Shown: piece after piece, positions 34,588-46,204 of the stretch
How the letters are laid out: every line of letters starts with the position of its first letter
Position numbering within the stretch: position 1 is the first letter of the stretch
Origin: Earliella scabrosa
Taxonomy: Eukaryota; Basidiomycota; Agaricomycetes; Polyporales; Polyporaceae
NCBI GenBank assembly: GCA_022605405.1
Contig: JABYQQ010000025.1
Location: 496,001-560,000 of the forward strand
Reading direction: 5' to 3'
DNA: 64,000 nt
Translations under genes and position numbers: made by a program
Notes under the pieces: generated by a model
Databases searched by the model: none
What the model saw: only the letters and a program-made list of their open reading frames with translations
What the model was told of the DNA's origin: nothing

Positions 34588-34895
34588 AACGATTTGTTCG
34601 ATGGAGTAGTGGTTATATTGACCACACCACTCTCAGAGGTCGACGACGACGACGCAATGTGGGCATCTGATGTTCGAGACGAGGGCCAGGATGGTGAGCA
34701 AACTGTCGCACATGCTCTTGTCATGGCAGTAATCACCAAACTCATGAAAACAGAGTCAAATAGTGATGAGGAAGAAGTGGAGGGCGTTCTTGCTTGAGTA
34801 CCGAAGACGTCACGGTCATAGCTCTTTGTCTCAGTCGTGACTTGGAGCGGTGGACACCGGTCCAAGTAGCGCCTCTTGTCGCTCCGACCATCTTC

Positions 34896-35192
34896 CACGA
34901 GGGGCAACGCCGGATATTCGGGACCTGAACCAGGCTTGTAACCGTGGGGTGTGACGAGTCATCCTGGTCACAAGCCTAGTTACAAGGCTGGTTCAGGTCC
35001 CGAACATTGCTGACGTCACTATAGTCGTCCATACAAGCAGTCTTTAAGGTCTACTTACTCCAAGTAAGTATTACGTAACACTTTTCAGGACCTGAACCGC
35101 CCTTGTAACCAGGCTTGTGACCAGGATTACTCGTCACACCCCACGGTTACAAGCCTGGTTCAGGTCCCGAATATCCGGCGTTGCCCCTCGTG
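34896..35192. mobile_element. Foldback MITE, 297 bp with ~110-bp arms
   Basis: The left arm from 34896 (CACGAGGGGCAACGCCGG) and the right arm ending at 35192 are near-perfect inverted copies over about 110 bp, separated by a 75-bp AT-rich loop. TTC flanks both ends (34893-34895, 35193-35195), a 3-bp target duplication. A CAC start with a 3-bp duplication would fit a CACTA-derived MITE, but its termini do not match the 6.9 kb element here. Within each arm the word GGTTACAAGCCTGG recurs in both directions, so the arms are themselves partly palindromic. Confidence 0.82.
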
Positions 35193-35343
35193 TTCGTGGA
35201 ATTTAGGCCAGGCGCAGATTCTGTATATATGTACACAAGCCACAGCACATGTCTACGAGCCTCCTCAGAAAAGCATGGATGTGGTCGTAAAAGGAGGTCA
35301 TTGTGGCCATTCGTCCCTTTATGCTGAAGCTCTGTTCGCGCGA

Positions 35344-36806
35344 CTACGTCAGGCTGCGAGCCTTCCCAGACCCGGCCTCATCAAGCCAGATCCCTCCCCC
35401 ATCCGTAGTCGCCCGAGAATGCGGTACGATGGAGGCTGCAGCCGCAGTTCTGATGCACTCCGAGTCAAACGCAGTGTTGTATCGCTCCGCGACGCGCCAG
35501 CTGAGGATGCTCCGCACAGGTAACCGCGAGTTCCATGCGCGGTCTGGTTCGGATGATGCTGTCGACGCCCGAGAGAGTGTATCGTGCACCGTCATCTGAA
35601 GGCTGGCAAGAACGATGATAATCGTAGGATAGATACCCTGCAAGCGAGCCGGTCAGTAAGCCTCATGCTGACAACGGAGCGAGCTTACAGTGAGATGGGT
35701 GATGATGTCTGCGCTGATATAGGCTGCGTTGCTTTTCGCGAGGAACAGCACAACCGTGATCAGCTGCAACAACTCGGTAAGACTGATGATGACGTAGGCA
35801 ATACGAGCAGAACACGTACTAGCACAATGCAGTATACTGCGCCAGATTCGATGAGGATGAACAGGATACTGTAGTATGCTCTGCCGGAGACGTGTACATT
35901 TGCGCCCTTCAACGCCCTGATCATGCGCCTGTACGCGGTGATACCGTCGTGAGCCACTGGCGTTCAATCACCGTGACTTCACGAAACAGATACTCACCAT
36001 GCTTTCCACGAAATCATTACGATCGAGTACAAGTTCGTCAGGAAGGTGAAGCCACCAAATAACGCGAGCCATCGCAGGAAGATTGGGCTCGTCGTGAGGG
36101 TATCCGCAGCGGTGAGCGTGGACCAGGTATATACCATCCCGATGCCACCAGCTGGATGGCGATTATCAGAGGACGACGAGCAGAAGAGACGGTCACTGAC
36201 CGAGGCCGCCTGCGATGCATAGGATCGGGATGGGAAGAACCACCCACCACCGTTCCCAAATCTCCCACGTGCGCCAGCATACGATAAGGTCACCCAGAAT
36301 GCACTAGGACGGACCTCTGATCAGTTGCTGCGGGAATTCCTCGCGCGGACACTGGCAGACTTACATTCAGTACTTTGGGCAGTGCTTGATCCCACATCTC
36401 CCGGTCTTCCAAGGTCCAGGTGAAGGTCAGCCCATCGTTTGTCGTATTGGTGAAGAACTCTTTGTATGTGCCTCGCACGACCAAAACCGCATCCGCGGTC
36501 GAGTTGGCGTACATGGCCACCGTAAATATGCACATCAAAAGGTTGCCGCGCGTAAATCGTCGTTCTCGTGGCTTGCGCCTAAATGGATCCCAATCGGAAA
36601 GGATCGCTCAATCGGAGCGAGTCTAGAAATGCACTCACAGAAGGACGAAGAGTGTCCCTCCTGCCAATACCGTGTATATGCCTATGAATCTGGTAAGCAA
36701 TTCAGTCACACGTGCATGGGGGTGCCAGAGACTCACCATAGATCATAGCTTCGCAAAACAACGCAGCGACCGCGATCCGAGGCAACGAGAGACTCGGGGG
36801 CGCCAT
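35344..36806 (-). CDS. Seven-TM fungal membrane protein (unnamed family)
   Basis: Minus exons 36806-36737, 36681-36639, 36578-36365, 36303-36201, 36151-35998, 35928-35820, 35763-35689 and 35637-35344 give 353 residues with every phase consistent. Hydrophobic segments in order are IYGIYTVLAGGTLFVLL, NLLMCIFTVAMY, GDLIVCWRTW with VVLPIPILCIAGGL, WLALFGGFTFLTNLYSIVMI, YYSILFILIESGAVYC, LITVVLFLAKSN and GIYPTIIIVLASLQ. NST, and a second NTT site further on, lie in an outer loop. The ~75-residue tail is soluble. The layout is that of the many 7-TM proteins of Agaricomycetes. It has no DUF6534 signature, and I cannot name ligand or pathway. Confidence 0.82.
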
Positions 36807-37569
36807 GGTTCTCAGGAGGTGAGGGGTGAGGAGAGGTGAGGAGCCTACATTCACGCAACTGTCCCTTTATCTATGTCTCTGCCAATGACGCGCGAGCGTT
36901 GATAGGGTTCAACACAACCTACCGGTACCCTGGCATTACTCTATTACAAGTAGCGGGGGACATTCCAAGGAAGTATGACCTTCTGACGCGAACGACTCAC
37001 CGTCTGTCAAATAACCGGCTGCACTGGTGTTCCGTGCACCAATACGGCAACAGATGCGGCGTTCTGGTGTGACGCGGCGAGATTATGAGCGGTGAGCGTT
37101 CAGGTCACAACAGCAGCGGCGGACAGAACCTTATGAAGACGAAGGTCAGCTCGGCCAAGTCACTTCAGCAGATCGCAATCAGATGAACGTACTCCGAGTC
37201 TGAGAACGTGATAAACACCGCTGCGTGTAGTAACGGTGAGCGTAAGTCCGCTTAGCTCTTCTCATCATGCTTATCTCTTTCAACTGAGGTGTATCTGCGG
37301 GTAGGGACGTACTCGTTCGATTGGAGAGACATCTTATTTAGTCCCTGACAAGCGGTGCGTAGTACGCTACACCAGCTGTGATGAGCTCGAAACATTTGGT
37401 GTGAAGCCTCCGCGTTGACGTGCGGGAATATACGGGGAAAGATACTGGTGGTACCGGCACATCTTCTCGATAGTGTCTGTACCTTCTAATAGGCGACGAT
37501 GGTTCGTTAAGTCAACCGCGTCCTCTTGAGCGTCATACCGGCGTGATCGGCCTGCGACCCATGTTCCTG
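36807..37569. other. Intergenic, no gene supported
   Basis: 760 bp between two minus-strand genes. It must hold the 7-TM gene promoter and the DUF6535-2 3' region; no conserved frame is seen. Confidence 0.5.
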
Positions 37570-39773
37570 TCAGCTCGCAATTCGACAAACAAGCGAACTG
37601 CACATCCAAAACGCGCACCTTTCGCCGCACGCATCAAGCTCACGCTTCCGCCTCCGAACCCACTCCTTGTTGACAGCCGACAGCTCGAGCGTCTGCCCCG
37701 GGTCCTCCTTCAGATAGCGCGCGAGCGCGTCGACGAGCGCGGGCGAGAGCAGATCGTCGAGATGCGCGTGCTCGCGCAGACGGGTGACGACGCTGTTCAG
37801 CCCGACCCACGCGACGTACCACCGCCCCTCCCATGCTTCGACGGAGACGTGGAAGCGCTCGAGGAGGGTGACGAGCGCATGGCGCGCGAGGTCGCGGATC
37901 GCCCCTGCCGTTTCCCCCTCGGCTCCTCTTGTCGAGGTGCGCCCGCTGTGGACTACGCAGTCGAGGAGCATGTGCAGGGCGTCGTGGTAGTCCACGAACG
38001 AGGCGTAGTCTTGGATCTCTGCATGTTCGCGCAGGACGCGCTCCGCTACCAATGCGACTAACAAACCGGAACCATCGACATCGAAGTCGTGTCAGTACTG
38101 CATGACACGGACGAAGTGTTGCGAATGGCTCACAGCACTGCTGAGCTCGCGCGCTCATGGGGATCCCCTGACGTATGATGAGATCCTGCAGCCACGCAGA
38201 CAGCCTCCCGTCCGCGCTGCACAAATTCTCCGCCGAGTAGCTGCACCGCGCCGCGTCCGCGACAGGAAGCTGCGAGCAGATCAGATAGTCGCCGCATCTC
38301 CATGACAGCTTGCCTATGTCCTTCATGTCCGTCGTGACGAGCGCGAGCCAGACGTCGCTCCAAATGTCCGTCGGCATCTGCGCCCGGAAGAGCTGGTTCT
38401 CCACGGGCCAGTGCCGGATATTCTGCGCGTCGATCCCTTCAAAGCACCGGATGACGTCCTGCGGGGTGAGGTCCGTGAAGCAAATGGTCGCTTCGTTCAG
38501 GTAGCCCGCGTCCATCGTGACCGAGTACGCCATGGTGACCATCGCGGCGTCGAGCTGCTGGACGGACTTTGCGACCTGGAAGAGCTCCCAGCCGCGCCAC
38601 GTGAACTCGTGGTGGTCGTCAGACGTCCACAGCCACCGTCGGACGAAACCGACGAGACGTTGCGCGCAAGCGGGTAGTATAGGCTTGACGAGGTCGAGTC
38701 CCTCGGAGAGCATGCGGCGGACAACAGCGAGAGCAGCGCGCAGGGGACGCACGAGATCGAAGATGGCGTAAACGAGAGGTGAGAGGTAGCAGCAATCTGT
38801 CGTGAAGGCGGGAAGAATTGCAGAGCCGAAGGTGAAGACGGAGAGGATCCCGATGAGGGTCGACGCAACGACCGCCACCGCCTGATCGAGCTGCCAGAGA
38901 AGCACGAGCAGGCCTGCAAAGAACAGGACGAGCGCAGCTTGGAGGAGCACCGGGAGGAACGCGACGATGACCGCAACGCGCCACCGCGCGAGCTTGTCCA
39001 GGCGGTACTGCCGGAGGCGCGCGATCTGCCGCGATGTCCCCGACAATCCGGAGCTGTACTCGTTCAGCCACTGTTTGACCATGATGCCGACGGACGCGGC
39101 GGAAAGACTGAAGATGAGACTCGAGAACCACAGCGCGTTCAGCCAGACCGCCCAGCGCGGTACAGGCGCAGGAGGCACTTCCTCTAGAGAGAGGGCGGGC
39201 TGCGTCGAGTTGACGAAGGGCGGGTTGACTGAGAAGCTATTCAGTTGCGCTGAGATCTGCTGCAAGGTGACGAGCACGGGGTCGGATGGATCCGGCGTGA
39301 GCAGCGGGTAGGACTGCACGATGAACGCAGTGAGTATGGCTGAGAAGAGACCTGCCTGTCGCACGTGTTCACGTCAATGATGCATCGCACACCTGGACAA
39401 GGAGGGTACGTACGTAAACGAGCAGGGTATCGATCTCCCCATTCCATCGCTTGACCATCTCTTCGCTATAGGTCTTGACCGTGTCTGCGGTCTTATCCCA
39501 TGCATGTTTCTTTTGATCGTCCGTGAACTCCTTCTTGCGGTCCTCCCAGCGCTCCTACAGGAGGAAGTCAGCATCATGGCGCCTAACATAGTAGGTGATA
39601 TCTGTCACCTCTGCATTTGGGAGCTGCCAAGGGAGTCGCGGCCACGCGTCCTCGGAAGCGACAGACTGCTTTTCGAGGCTCTGAAGGTAAAACGGTGTCA
39701 TGAAATTGAAATGTCATGTGAGTGTGAGGACACGTACTGTCATGGACGAGCTGTCGACCTGCAAGGGAGACAT
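37570..39773 (-). CDS. DUF6535 membrane protein, copy 2
   Basis: Minus exons 39773-39738 (MSPLQVDSSSMT), 39680-39609, 39554-39414 (141 nt), 39355-38134 and 38057-37570 give 652 residues. It has the family order: ERWEDRKKEFTDDQKK, NGEIDTLLVY, AGLFSAILTAFIVQSYPLL, FVNSTQPAL, ALWFSSLIFSLSAASVGIMVK, QWLNEYSSGLSGTSRQ, FLPVLLQAALVLFFAGLLVL and VVASTLIGILSVFTFGS. A Trp-rich soluble region follows (WRGWELFQVAKS, DIWSDVWLAL). The final exon (ALVAERVLREH) reads cleanly in its own frame. No disabling change is seen. The role of DUF6535 is unknown; four membrane helices followed by a helical cytosolic part are inferred. Confidence 0.87.
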
Positions 39774-40835
39774 CCGTGTGGGTCGCCCTGGGGGGACGAA
39801 GCTAAGAGCGATACTTATGTGGGCGCTATGTAAGTCAACAGCGCCTCGTCCTGTAGGCTGCGTTTCAATTACACCGCACTGGTTTTCGTTTCGAACGTTC
39901 TGCGCGAGCGGTCCCACGGCGATTCAATGCATGAAGCCAATCAGTGCGCCTCGTCGACGTCGCAGGAAGAGCCCGGGTTCAACACAGCATCGACAAGGCG
40001 AGGACATGCGGGATTCAAGTGTACGTTAGACGCGGCCTGGAGTAGCCGCAGCTGGGAAGCAATCATCATGCAATGCACGACTATGTTCGCGTAGAAGGAG
40101 CCCTCCGAGGGACACAGCTCGTGTCCCCATCTCCCAAGCACCGGAAGGTTGCGTGTGCAGAAGAGATTGCCGTCTGGTGTTCGGCTTCGATCGCTCGACG
40201 AAACGCAGCGATACATCCACAGGCCGAGAATCCAGCTGAGATGGGGCTGTCCCAGGGCGGAATGTCAGTACAACAGGAGCTAGGACGAGCATCCGCACAC
40301 GCACCACGCCCGTATAGCTGCCACCCTCCTTGGAATCGGCCAGTGCTGAGTGCGGGGTATCGTGACTTGTAGAATACCGGAGTGACGGGCAGCCTGTCGC
40401 GAGGATCACGATTCGTTCGCGCGCGTCGAACATCGAGCCTTCGACCCATAGTCGTTCAGTCATCCCAGTAGGATGCGGTTCAAGCTAGATGAGAGCACGA
40501 AGTCCTGGCCACAGTCGCCAGCGCTGGGTACGAGTACGACTGTTGTTGCCACGTGGCAAGACGGCGTCTACGTCCGAGTAGTGCGAGTCACCTCAAGTGC
40601 AAGACGGATGGTCGGACATGATCGGCGCGCAAAGCTGACGCGGAGATGAAGGCTCTGAAATCGACGCGTCCACAGACATATACAAGGCGCAGACTCAGCA
40701 CACGGCGACAGCCCGATGTGCAAGCTGAGAAATAGAAGCGACGGAGCTCATCCCGGCGGTCCATGCTCTTCGAACCCTGGCGAAGCAGGCGTCGACTCCC
40801 GGTCGTTCTACATCAACACGACAAGTCATCAGCGC
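39774..40835. other. Intergenic with a short dispersed repeat
   Basis: No intact gene. About 45 bp at 39975-40015 match 32618-32655 (both contain GGCGAGGACATG and a CAGCATCGA word). Read on the minus strand, both copies give CPRL-x-DA-x-L-x-P, so a decayed common element lies at the two sites. Open frames on both strands at 40026-40463 are not supported. Confidence 0.45.
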
Positions 40836-42298
40836 TCAATTCTGCCATGCATGGATGCCTTGACGACCACTTACCAACCATGACGCAGTATTCCACGCGT
40901 GTACAGGCTGCAACCTAGCTGGCCCAACCGAGCGCATGTCGGGTCGAGCATCAGAATGAGGCCCGTGTTGCTGCTGTTGAGTATGGCGTTCGTGCGACGG
41001 AGCTTGTTGGTCGTGGCTAGCGCGTGCGACTCGCTCGGGGCCCCAAGGTCCAGGGCGTCCGCTCTGCACACGCGCGCACATCAGGCAGAGCTGACCGAGA
41101 GGGCGAGAGAAGGTACGCACCTCCGTCCAGGTAGCCGCGCCATTCGCGCGAGGGTGGTCATCCCCACTCGGTCGCCTCCTTTTCCGGCTCTCGCTCGGGC
41201 CTGCAGACGATTCGGGAGGAGATACGGACGTCTGCGCGTGAGGGCGAACTGTCGCCTCAGGGCGGATCGTAGGCTGGAACAGCGAAGGCGGCACTATCGC
41301 ATTCGACCTCACGGTGCTCGTGCTCGGACGCGGGACGTAGAACGCACGGATCTCCGAGACGCCTTCTTCGAGCCCGCTCAAGCGCGTTTCCATACTCGCC
41401 ATGCGCCCCCCGAACGCGGCCATATGCGTCTCGAAACCCGCCATGCGCTCTCCAAGCCCGGACATCCGCTCCCCTAGCCCAGAAAACCGCTCCTCGAACC
41501 CGGATATCCGCTCCCCGACTGCAAGCCCCGCCTTGACGTTATCTTCGAGACTGTGCGTGCGGCGGTCGATGCCGGCCGTGCGCTCTTCGACCCCGGACAT
41601 GCGCTGGTCGATGCCGGACATGCGCTCCTCGACCCCGGACAGACGCTCTGCGAGCACGGAGAGACGCTTGTCCATGTTTTGCAGCACCTCCACGACGGCT
41701 CTTGTTTGGTGGGTGATCGAGTTCAGCGACAGCTCGACGCTGCGGACGACGTCGGGCATGTCGAAGTCGGACGGGGCCGCAGCAGTTCCTGCGAGAACAA
41801 GCCAGGTTACACGTCTTGCATGGCATCGGGACCGGGGACGCGAGCGTGAACGTCTGGTGAAGGGGGAAACGTACCGTCTAGGAAGCTGCACTTGAGCCGT
41901 TTTGCGTTGCATCTCCGGCACCCAATCGTGTTGCGATTCGTGTAGCAGTTCCCGCCCTGTCCCGCCTGCGCACACTGCACACATGCGTTGACGGCTATCG
42001 ACTCGGTCTTGCGCACGACGGCACCGCCCGGCAGTCCTCCCGGTATGACGTGCTGTCCATAGCCGGCGATATTCTGCGGTGTTTGCACGGCGTAGGCTGG
42101 GACGCCGTGGACTGACGACGGTGGCAAAATTTGAGGAGGGACCGGACCGGCTGCGTGCGCTCGATCTACATGCATGAATGCCGTGGCGTTCACTGGCATC
42201 CCGGGCTGAGGAGGTGGAGGCGCGGGCGCTGGGGGGTGTGCTTGTTGGACGAGGTCCTCGTAGTAGACGGCATTGGGATCGTAGTGGTATGCAGACAT
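40836..42298 (-). CDS. Putative transcription factor: Cys6 motif plus decad-repeat coiled coil
   Basis: Exon 1 (42298-41875) has a Tyr/Pro-rich start and a six-cysteine motif at residues 106-137, spaced C-x2-C-x8-C-x8-C-x2-C-x6-C and ending CRRCNAKRLKCSF. This resembles half of a fungal Zn2Cys6 cluster with altered spacing. Exon 2 (41788-41121) encodes FDMPDVVRSVELSLNSI and then many ~10-residue units around ERMSG or ERISG, predicted to form a long coiled coil. A basic patch ESRKRRRPSGDD follows, a likely nuclear signal. Exon 3 (41063-40836) keeps the phase but is uncertain; an adjacent frame (ADALDLGAP) looks equally natural. Nuclear DNA binding is inferred. A broken copy of exon 2 lies at 45.1-45.5 kb. 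Confidence 0.68.
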
Positions 42299-42860
42299 GA
42301 GAGCCGCAGAGCCGTGTGGGTGAGATGAGATGAGTGAGGTGGTCCCGGGTCCGGTGAGGACGACCTGAGGACGGACTCGATCGCTTGACGACGGCTACCG
42401 CCAAGGACGGCCGCCTCGCGGGCGCCTGATCACGATCGAGAACCGACCGAGCAAAACATCGCGAGTTGGGCAGCAGGCATTGCCAGGCAAGTACTATAGA
42501 TCTGCGAGAGCAGGACTCGATACCGAGGGTTGACAGAAGGAGAGGTGCGAAGCGCGTTGCGCTCGGGCGAACTGAATCATACAGTTACGTAATGGAAGCA
42601 CGGGTCACAGCGCTGCTGTCACTTCCTTTCGACTTGAGTCGACTCTAGAGTGCCCGCCAGTGTCTGCTCACTGATCTGACTATAGCTTGATGCCGGCTTC
42701 GACTATCTCATGAGCTCCACCGGGCTCATTTTATACTGCATAGGTCATACGTGACGCTCATATCTGAATCGCTCGTGCTCGCCGCCTTCCTGCTTTCTCA
42801 TACAGTTCCCCCAACTCACCAGCATTTTCGTACACCAATGCAGCGCTCGGCTTCCCCGTC
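42299..42860. other. Intergenic, promoter side of the Cys6/coiled-coil gene
   Basis: 560 bp with no gene that I can support. It lies between the start of the coiled-coil gene and the 3' end of the F-box gene, both on the minus strand. Confidence 0.5.
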
Positions 42861-44828
42861 TCATTCATCCACCTCATCAGTCGTCTGCCAGTACCCCAAC
42901 TTCGGCAGCCTCCACACACGCTCGAAATTGTACTTCTCCGGGCGCATCGACCAATACGGGTTCAAGCCCTCACCTCTCCAGAACGGTTCGTCTGCGAGCC
43001 TCCACAACCTCTCGCGAGAGAAGGTCAGCTCCAGCGTCTTTGCGACCGGCTCCCACGCGGTGATGATGGAGAGCGCATCCCCCTCAAAAGCCCGCGCGCC
43101 TGGGCTGCTGAACGTGAGGCGCGACAAGCGTGTCCTAGCGCGCCGCTGCTTCGCCACGCGAAGGATCGTGTCGTATTCCGAGAGGGGGATGTACACCTGT
43201 ATGACGAGGTGCTCCAGACATGGAAGCGGGTGCGGAGCGTCATGGTCCATCGAGAGCAGTGCGGGTAGCACATACTCCCCGAGGCGCCCCTCATTGTTGT
43301 AGCTCGCAACGACAAGGGTGGAGATCAAAGGAGCGTGCTCGCTAGCGGTGAGCAACACGTCCCTCAAGGCATGCTCGTCCGTCGGAAGCTCGAAGTGGGG
43401 CGCAATGCGCAGCGTGTGCAAGGATGCGATGCGATGCGCAAGCTTCGCAAGCACGATACGCGCGAACTCTGCCATGGTTGTCCCGGGGTGTGAGTCCAGG
43501 TGCAGCCAGAGCGATCCTGCACCACGCAGGCGAAAGTGCGTGTGGCGGTTGTGGTGCTCAGCAATCTCGAGCTCGGTGAACTCGCCCAAGTCTGGAAGGG
43601 TCTCCAAAAGGTGCTCCAGATCACCGAGATCGTGTGCGGATCGTTCGAGGCCGTTAAGGCGGTGTAGTTGGACGAGAGTGGTCGGGGGTATGTCCACACG
43701 CTCGAGGAAGAAAGCGGCTTGGGATAGTGTGTAGTGGTCGAGATGCAGTGCGCGGAGATGGGGAAGTTCAATGGTTGTGGACGGGGTGGGACATGTCCAG
43801 GTATCATCGCCTGGTTGGACGTCTTCAGTGTACAGTGTCTGAAGTTGCGGTGTTCCGTTGAGAAACAAGAGTAGATGGCTTGGACGGACTCCGAATCCGG
43901 TTTGGTTGTCCCCTATGATACGTAGATGGGCCAAGGACGGGAACTGGTGGTCGGGCAGCGTGATTGCGTGCAATGAGATGGACAATGCGCGGAGAGGCAG
44001 CGGTTCGACGCTCTCGTTCGGGAGAGCGAGCACCTTCATTGGCGCCCTGTTCATGTTGTTCATGTTCGCCTGGGCTAGTCGAGCTTCACTAATCGTAAAC
44101 ATCCGCCTGGCAGGGCCAGTAATGACGCGCAAACATGTCAAGAATGCGCGGAATGGAGAAATGGCTTGGGACAATGTGATTGCATCAGGGAACACGAGGT
44201 TGGGCGAAGTCCATGGACAACGAAGCGTCAGCTGCTGAACGCGTGCGCGATGGGGCGCCAGGGCTACGGTCAAAGCATTCTTGACCAGGCTGAACGATAC
44301 GGTGTGGGGGACGAATACTCGCACAGGCCAGGATGACGAACGTTCGAGGAATAGAGATTCGAGTTGGCCGGACTTCGTGACCAGGATATCCGTCCAGAGG
44401 GACTGATTCGCCGTCGCGATGCTGCGCCACCTCGAGCAGACTTGCGAGGCGGCGAGGAGGGAGTGTATGTCGGGAGGAAGGGCGTGGCCGCTGGGGATTG
44501 GGAGGAACCCGAATATACGCGAAAGGAGTTCAGGCAAAAACTGCGCAAGCCGGTTGCGATCGTTCTGGATGGTGCGAATGGCGGTTAACGTCACAAGGGT
44601 GCCTTCCGCCAGGACACAGAGCTACAGCGGACGTGGTTGTTAGTACTACGCTGGTGTCAATGGGACGAACATCGTCGCCCACCTCCTTATCACTACGTCC
44701 ACGGTATCAGCTACAACTCGCACATAGCTGGTGAAAGAGAGTATTCACCTCACGGTTTCACTCGTGCGAGCTGCGGCTACTGCGTCCTGCAGCAGCCTTA
44801 ATGCTTCGATCGCGGACGTTTGACTCAT
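42861..44828 (-). CDS. F-box domain protein, intact
   Basis: Exon 1 (44828-44754, 25 codons, MSQTSAIEALRLLQDAV) and exon 2 (44621-42861) give 611 residues. After an amphipathic N-terminal helix comes the F-box near residues 54-100: LPELLSRIFGFLP, then LLAASQVCSRWRSIATANQSLWTDI. The rest is a long LRR-like region typical of basidiomycete F-box proteins (LPLRALSISLHAITL, FPSLAHLRIIGDN, LPHLRALHLDHYTL), ending YWQTTDEVDE. It should bind Skp1 and bring unknown targets to an SCF ubiquitin ligase. The long frame has no ATG near its start, only GTG, which supports the upstream exon; the donor is read as GTGAGG. Confidence 0.88.
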
Positions 44829-45129
44829 GGAGGAGAGTAGTGATCAATCGAATTTCGTTGCGCAGAGAGGGAGAGGGCAAACCCAGGGGCTGGGAGTTGA
44901 GCTAGCCTCTTCCTCACTTACTATATGAGGCCATGGGGGGGCTGCGGTACCTGCAGCACCAGTGCTTAGTACCCGCGTTATCATACTTTGCTTGGGTCAC
45001 TCGTCCCTGTGCTGCAGTCCGCCGGCGTCTCGCATAGCAGGTGACAATGAACTGCATCGCGATTGTCCACCGTCCATCTGCTTGGATAAGTAACAGGAAG
45101 AAGACAATACAAAGAAGCCATACTTCTCT

Positions 45130-45474
45130 CGTCCCCGGAATTTCGCCATGTGCATCTTGAACCCCACCATGCGCTTCCCAAGCCTGGACAAGCGATTCTC
45201 GAGGCTGCGCTCTCCGACTCCGATGTTGACGTGGTCCTGAGTCCTCAAGACTCTGCTCGCGGCGTTCGACGCCGGCCCTGCACTCTTCGACTGCCGGCAT
45301 GCGCTCCTCGGCGCACGAGAAACGGTCTCCAATTCCAGGAAGACGCTTCTCGATGTTCCGCAGCACGTCCACGACGGTTCTAGTGTGGGCGGATATCGAT
45401 TTCGACGACAGCTCGACGCTGCGAATGACGTCGCGCATGTCGAAGTCGGGTGGGGTTGCAGGAGATCCCGCTGT
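45130..45474 (-). pseudogene. Broken paralog of the Cys6/coiled-coil gene (exon 2 part)
   Basis: On the minus strand, after a TTCGCAG acceptor, the sequence encodes DFDMRDVIRSVELSSKSI and RTVVDVLRNIEKRLP, and then the decad units degrade. A frame change near 45245 separates SLEDSG from the later GKRMVGFKMHMAKF. It matches exon 2 of the gene at 40.8-42.3 kb. The Cys-motif exon is absent in the next 400 bp upstream, and the sequence ends in unrelated DNA near 45130. Confidence 0.75.
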
Positions 45475-46204
45475 CTGCGAATACAAGTGCAGTAAGCCCG
45501 GGCTGTGATGGGTTGGGGATGAGGGGATATGTCAGCAATAGTGTTGAGAGACCACTTACACTGTAGCCCCGATCCTCGATGCTCCCAGTGTGCGCGCAGG
45601 AGCGTGGACCAGTTCGACCTCATGCGCAGAAGCTGGTGGAGGGAGACATGGGTCCTGGGATAGCTCATGTTAGCCGTAGCGGAAGTGACGCGCCAAGTGA
45701 TCGACGGGCGGAGGCAGACTTTAGGCGGTACGCCGCTGAGAGGCTGCAGGTACATAGGCGTTGGATTGCTTCAGTGGCATGTGCGGCGAACCACGAACGA
45801 GCCATACATGGGTAAAATCCAGGGCCAACGTAACGTATATGCGCACCTTCAGAACACCATCGAACCCCCCTCCCGCCATGCTTCTTAGCCTACTAGTAGT
45901 CTGATCCAGCTTACGCGTGTAGAGACCTGCAAGGCCACGGACAGGCTGATCAAGTAGCAGACAATCGTGTCAACAAATGCTAATGCGTTTAGATTGCGCC
46001 AAGACGTACCGGGCGTGCATACGAGAGAGACAGGACACACGGAAAGCTCCGTCGCTGGTGCCAGTCACCGGCAACGGAGAAACCTTGTCTGGCCATTGGG
46101 AAGTGTCGGGGGCAGACTGGCAAGACATAACCCGAGGACGGTTGCTGGAGGAGCTGAGCTGAGAGTGGAAGCTAAGTACGGTTGAGCTGCAATCCGTAAC
46201 CCAG

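Noticed and set aside
34594..34797. Small acidic plus-strand open frame after the F-box relic
   Set aside because: 67 codons, no motif, no promoter or splice support.
34896..35192. Treating the inverted repeat as a terminator or tRNA-like structure
   Set aside because: Arms of ~110 bp and a 3-bp flanking duplication fit a transposon better; no tRNA features were seen.
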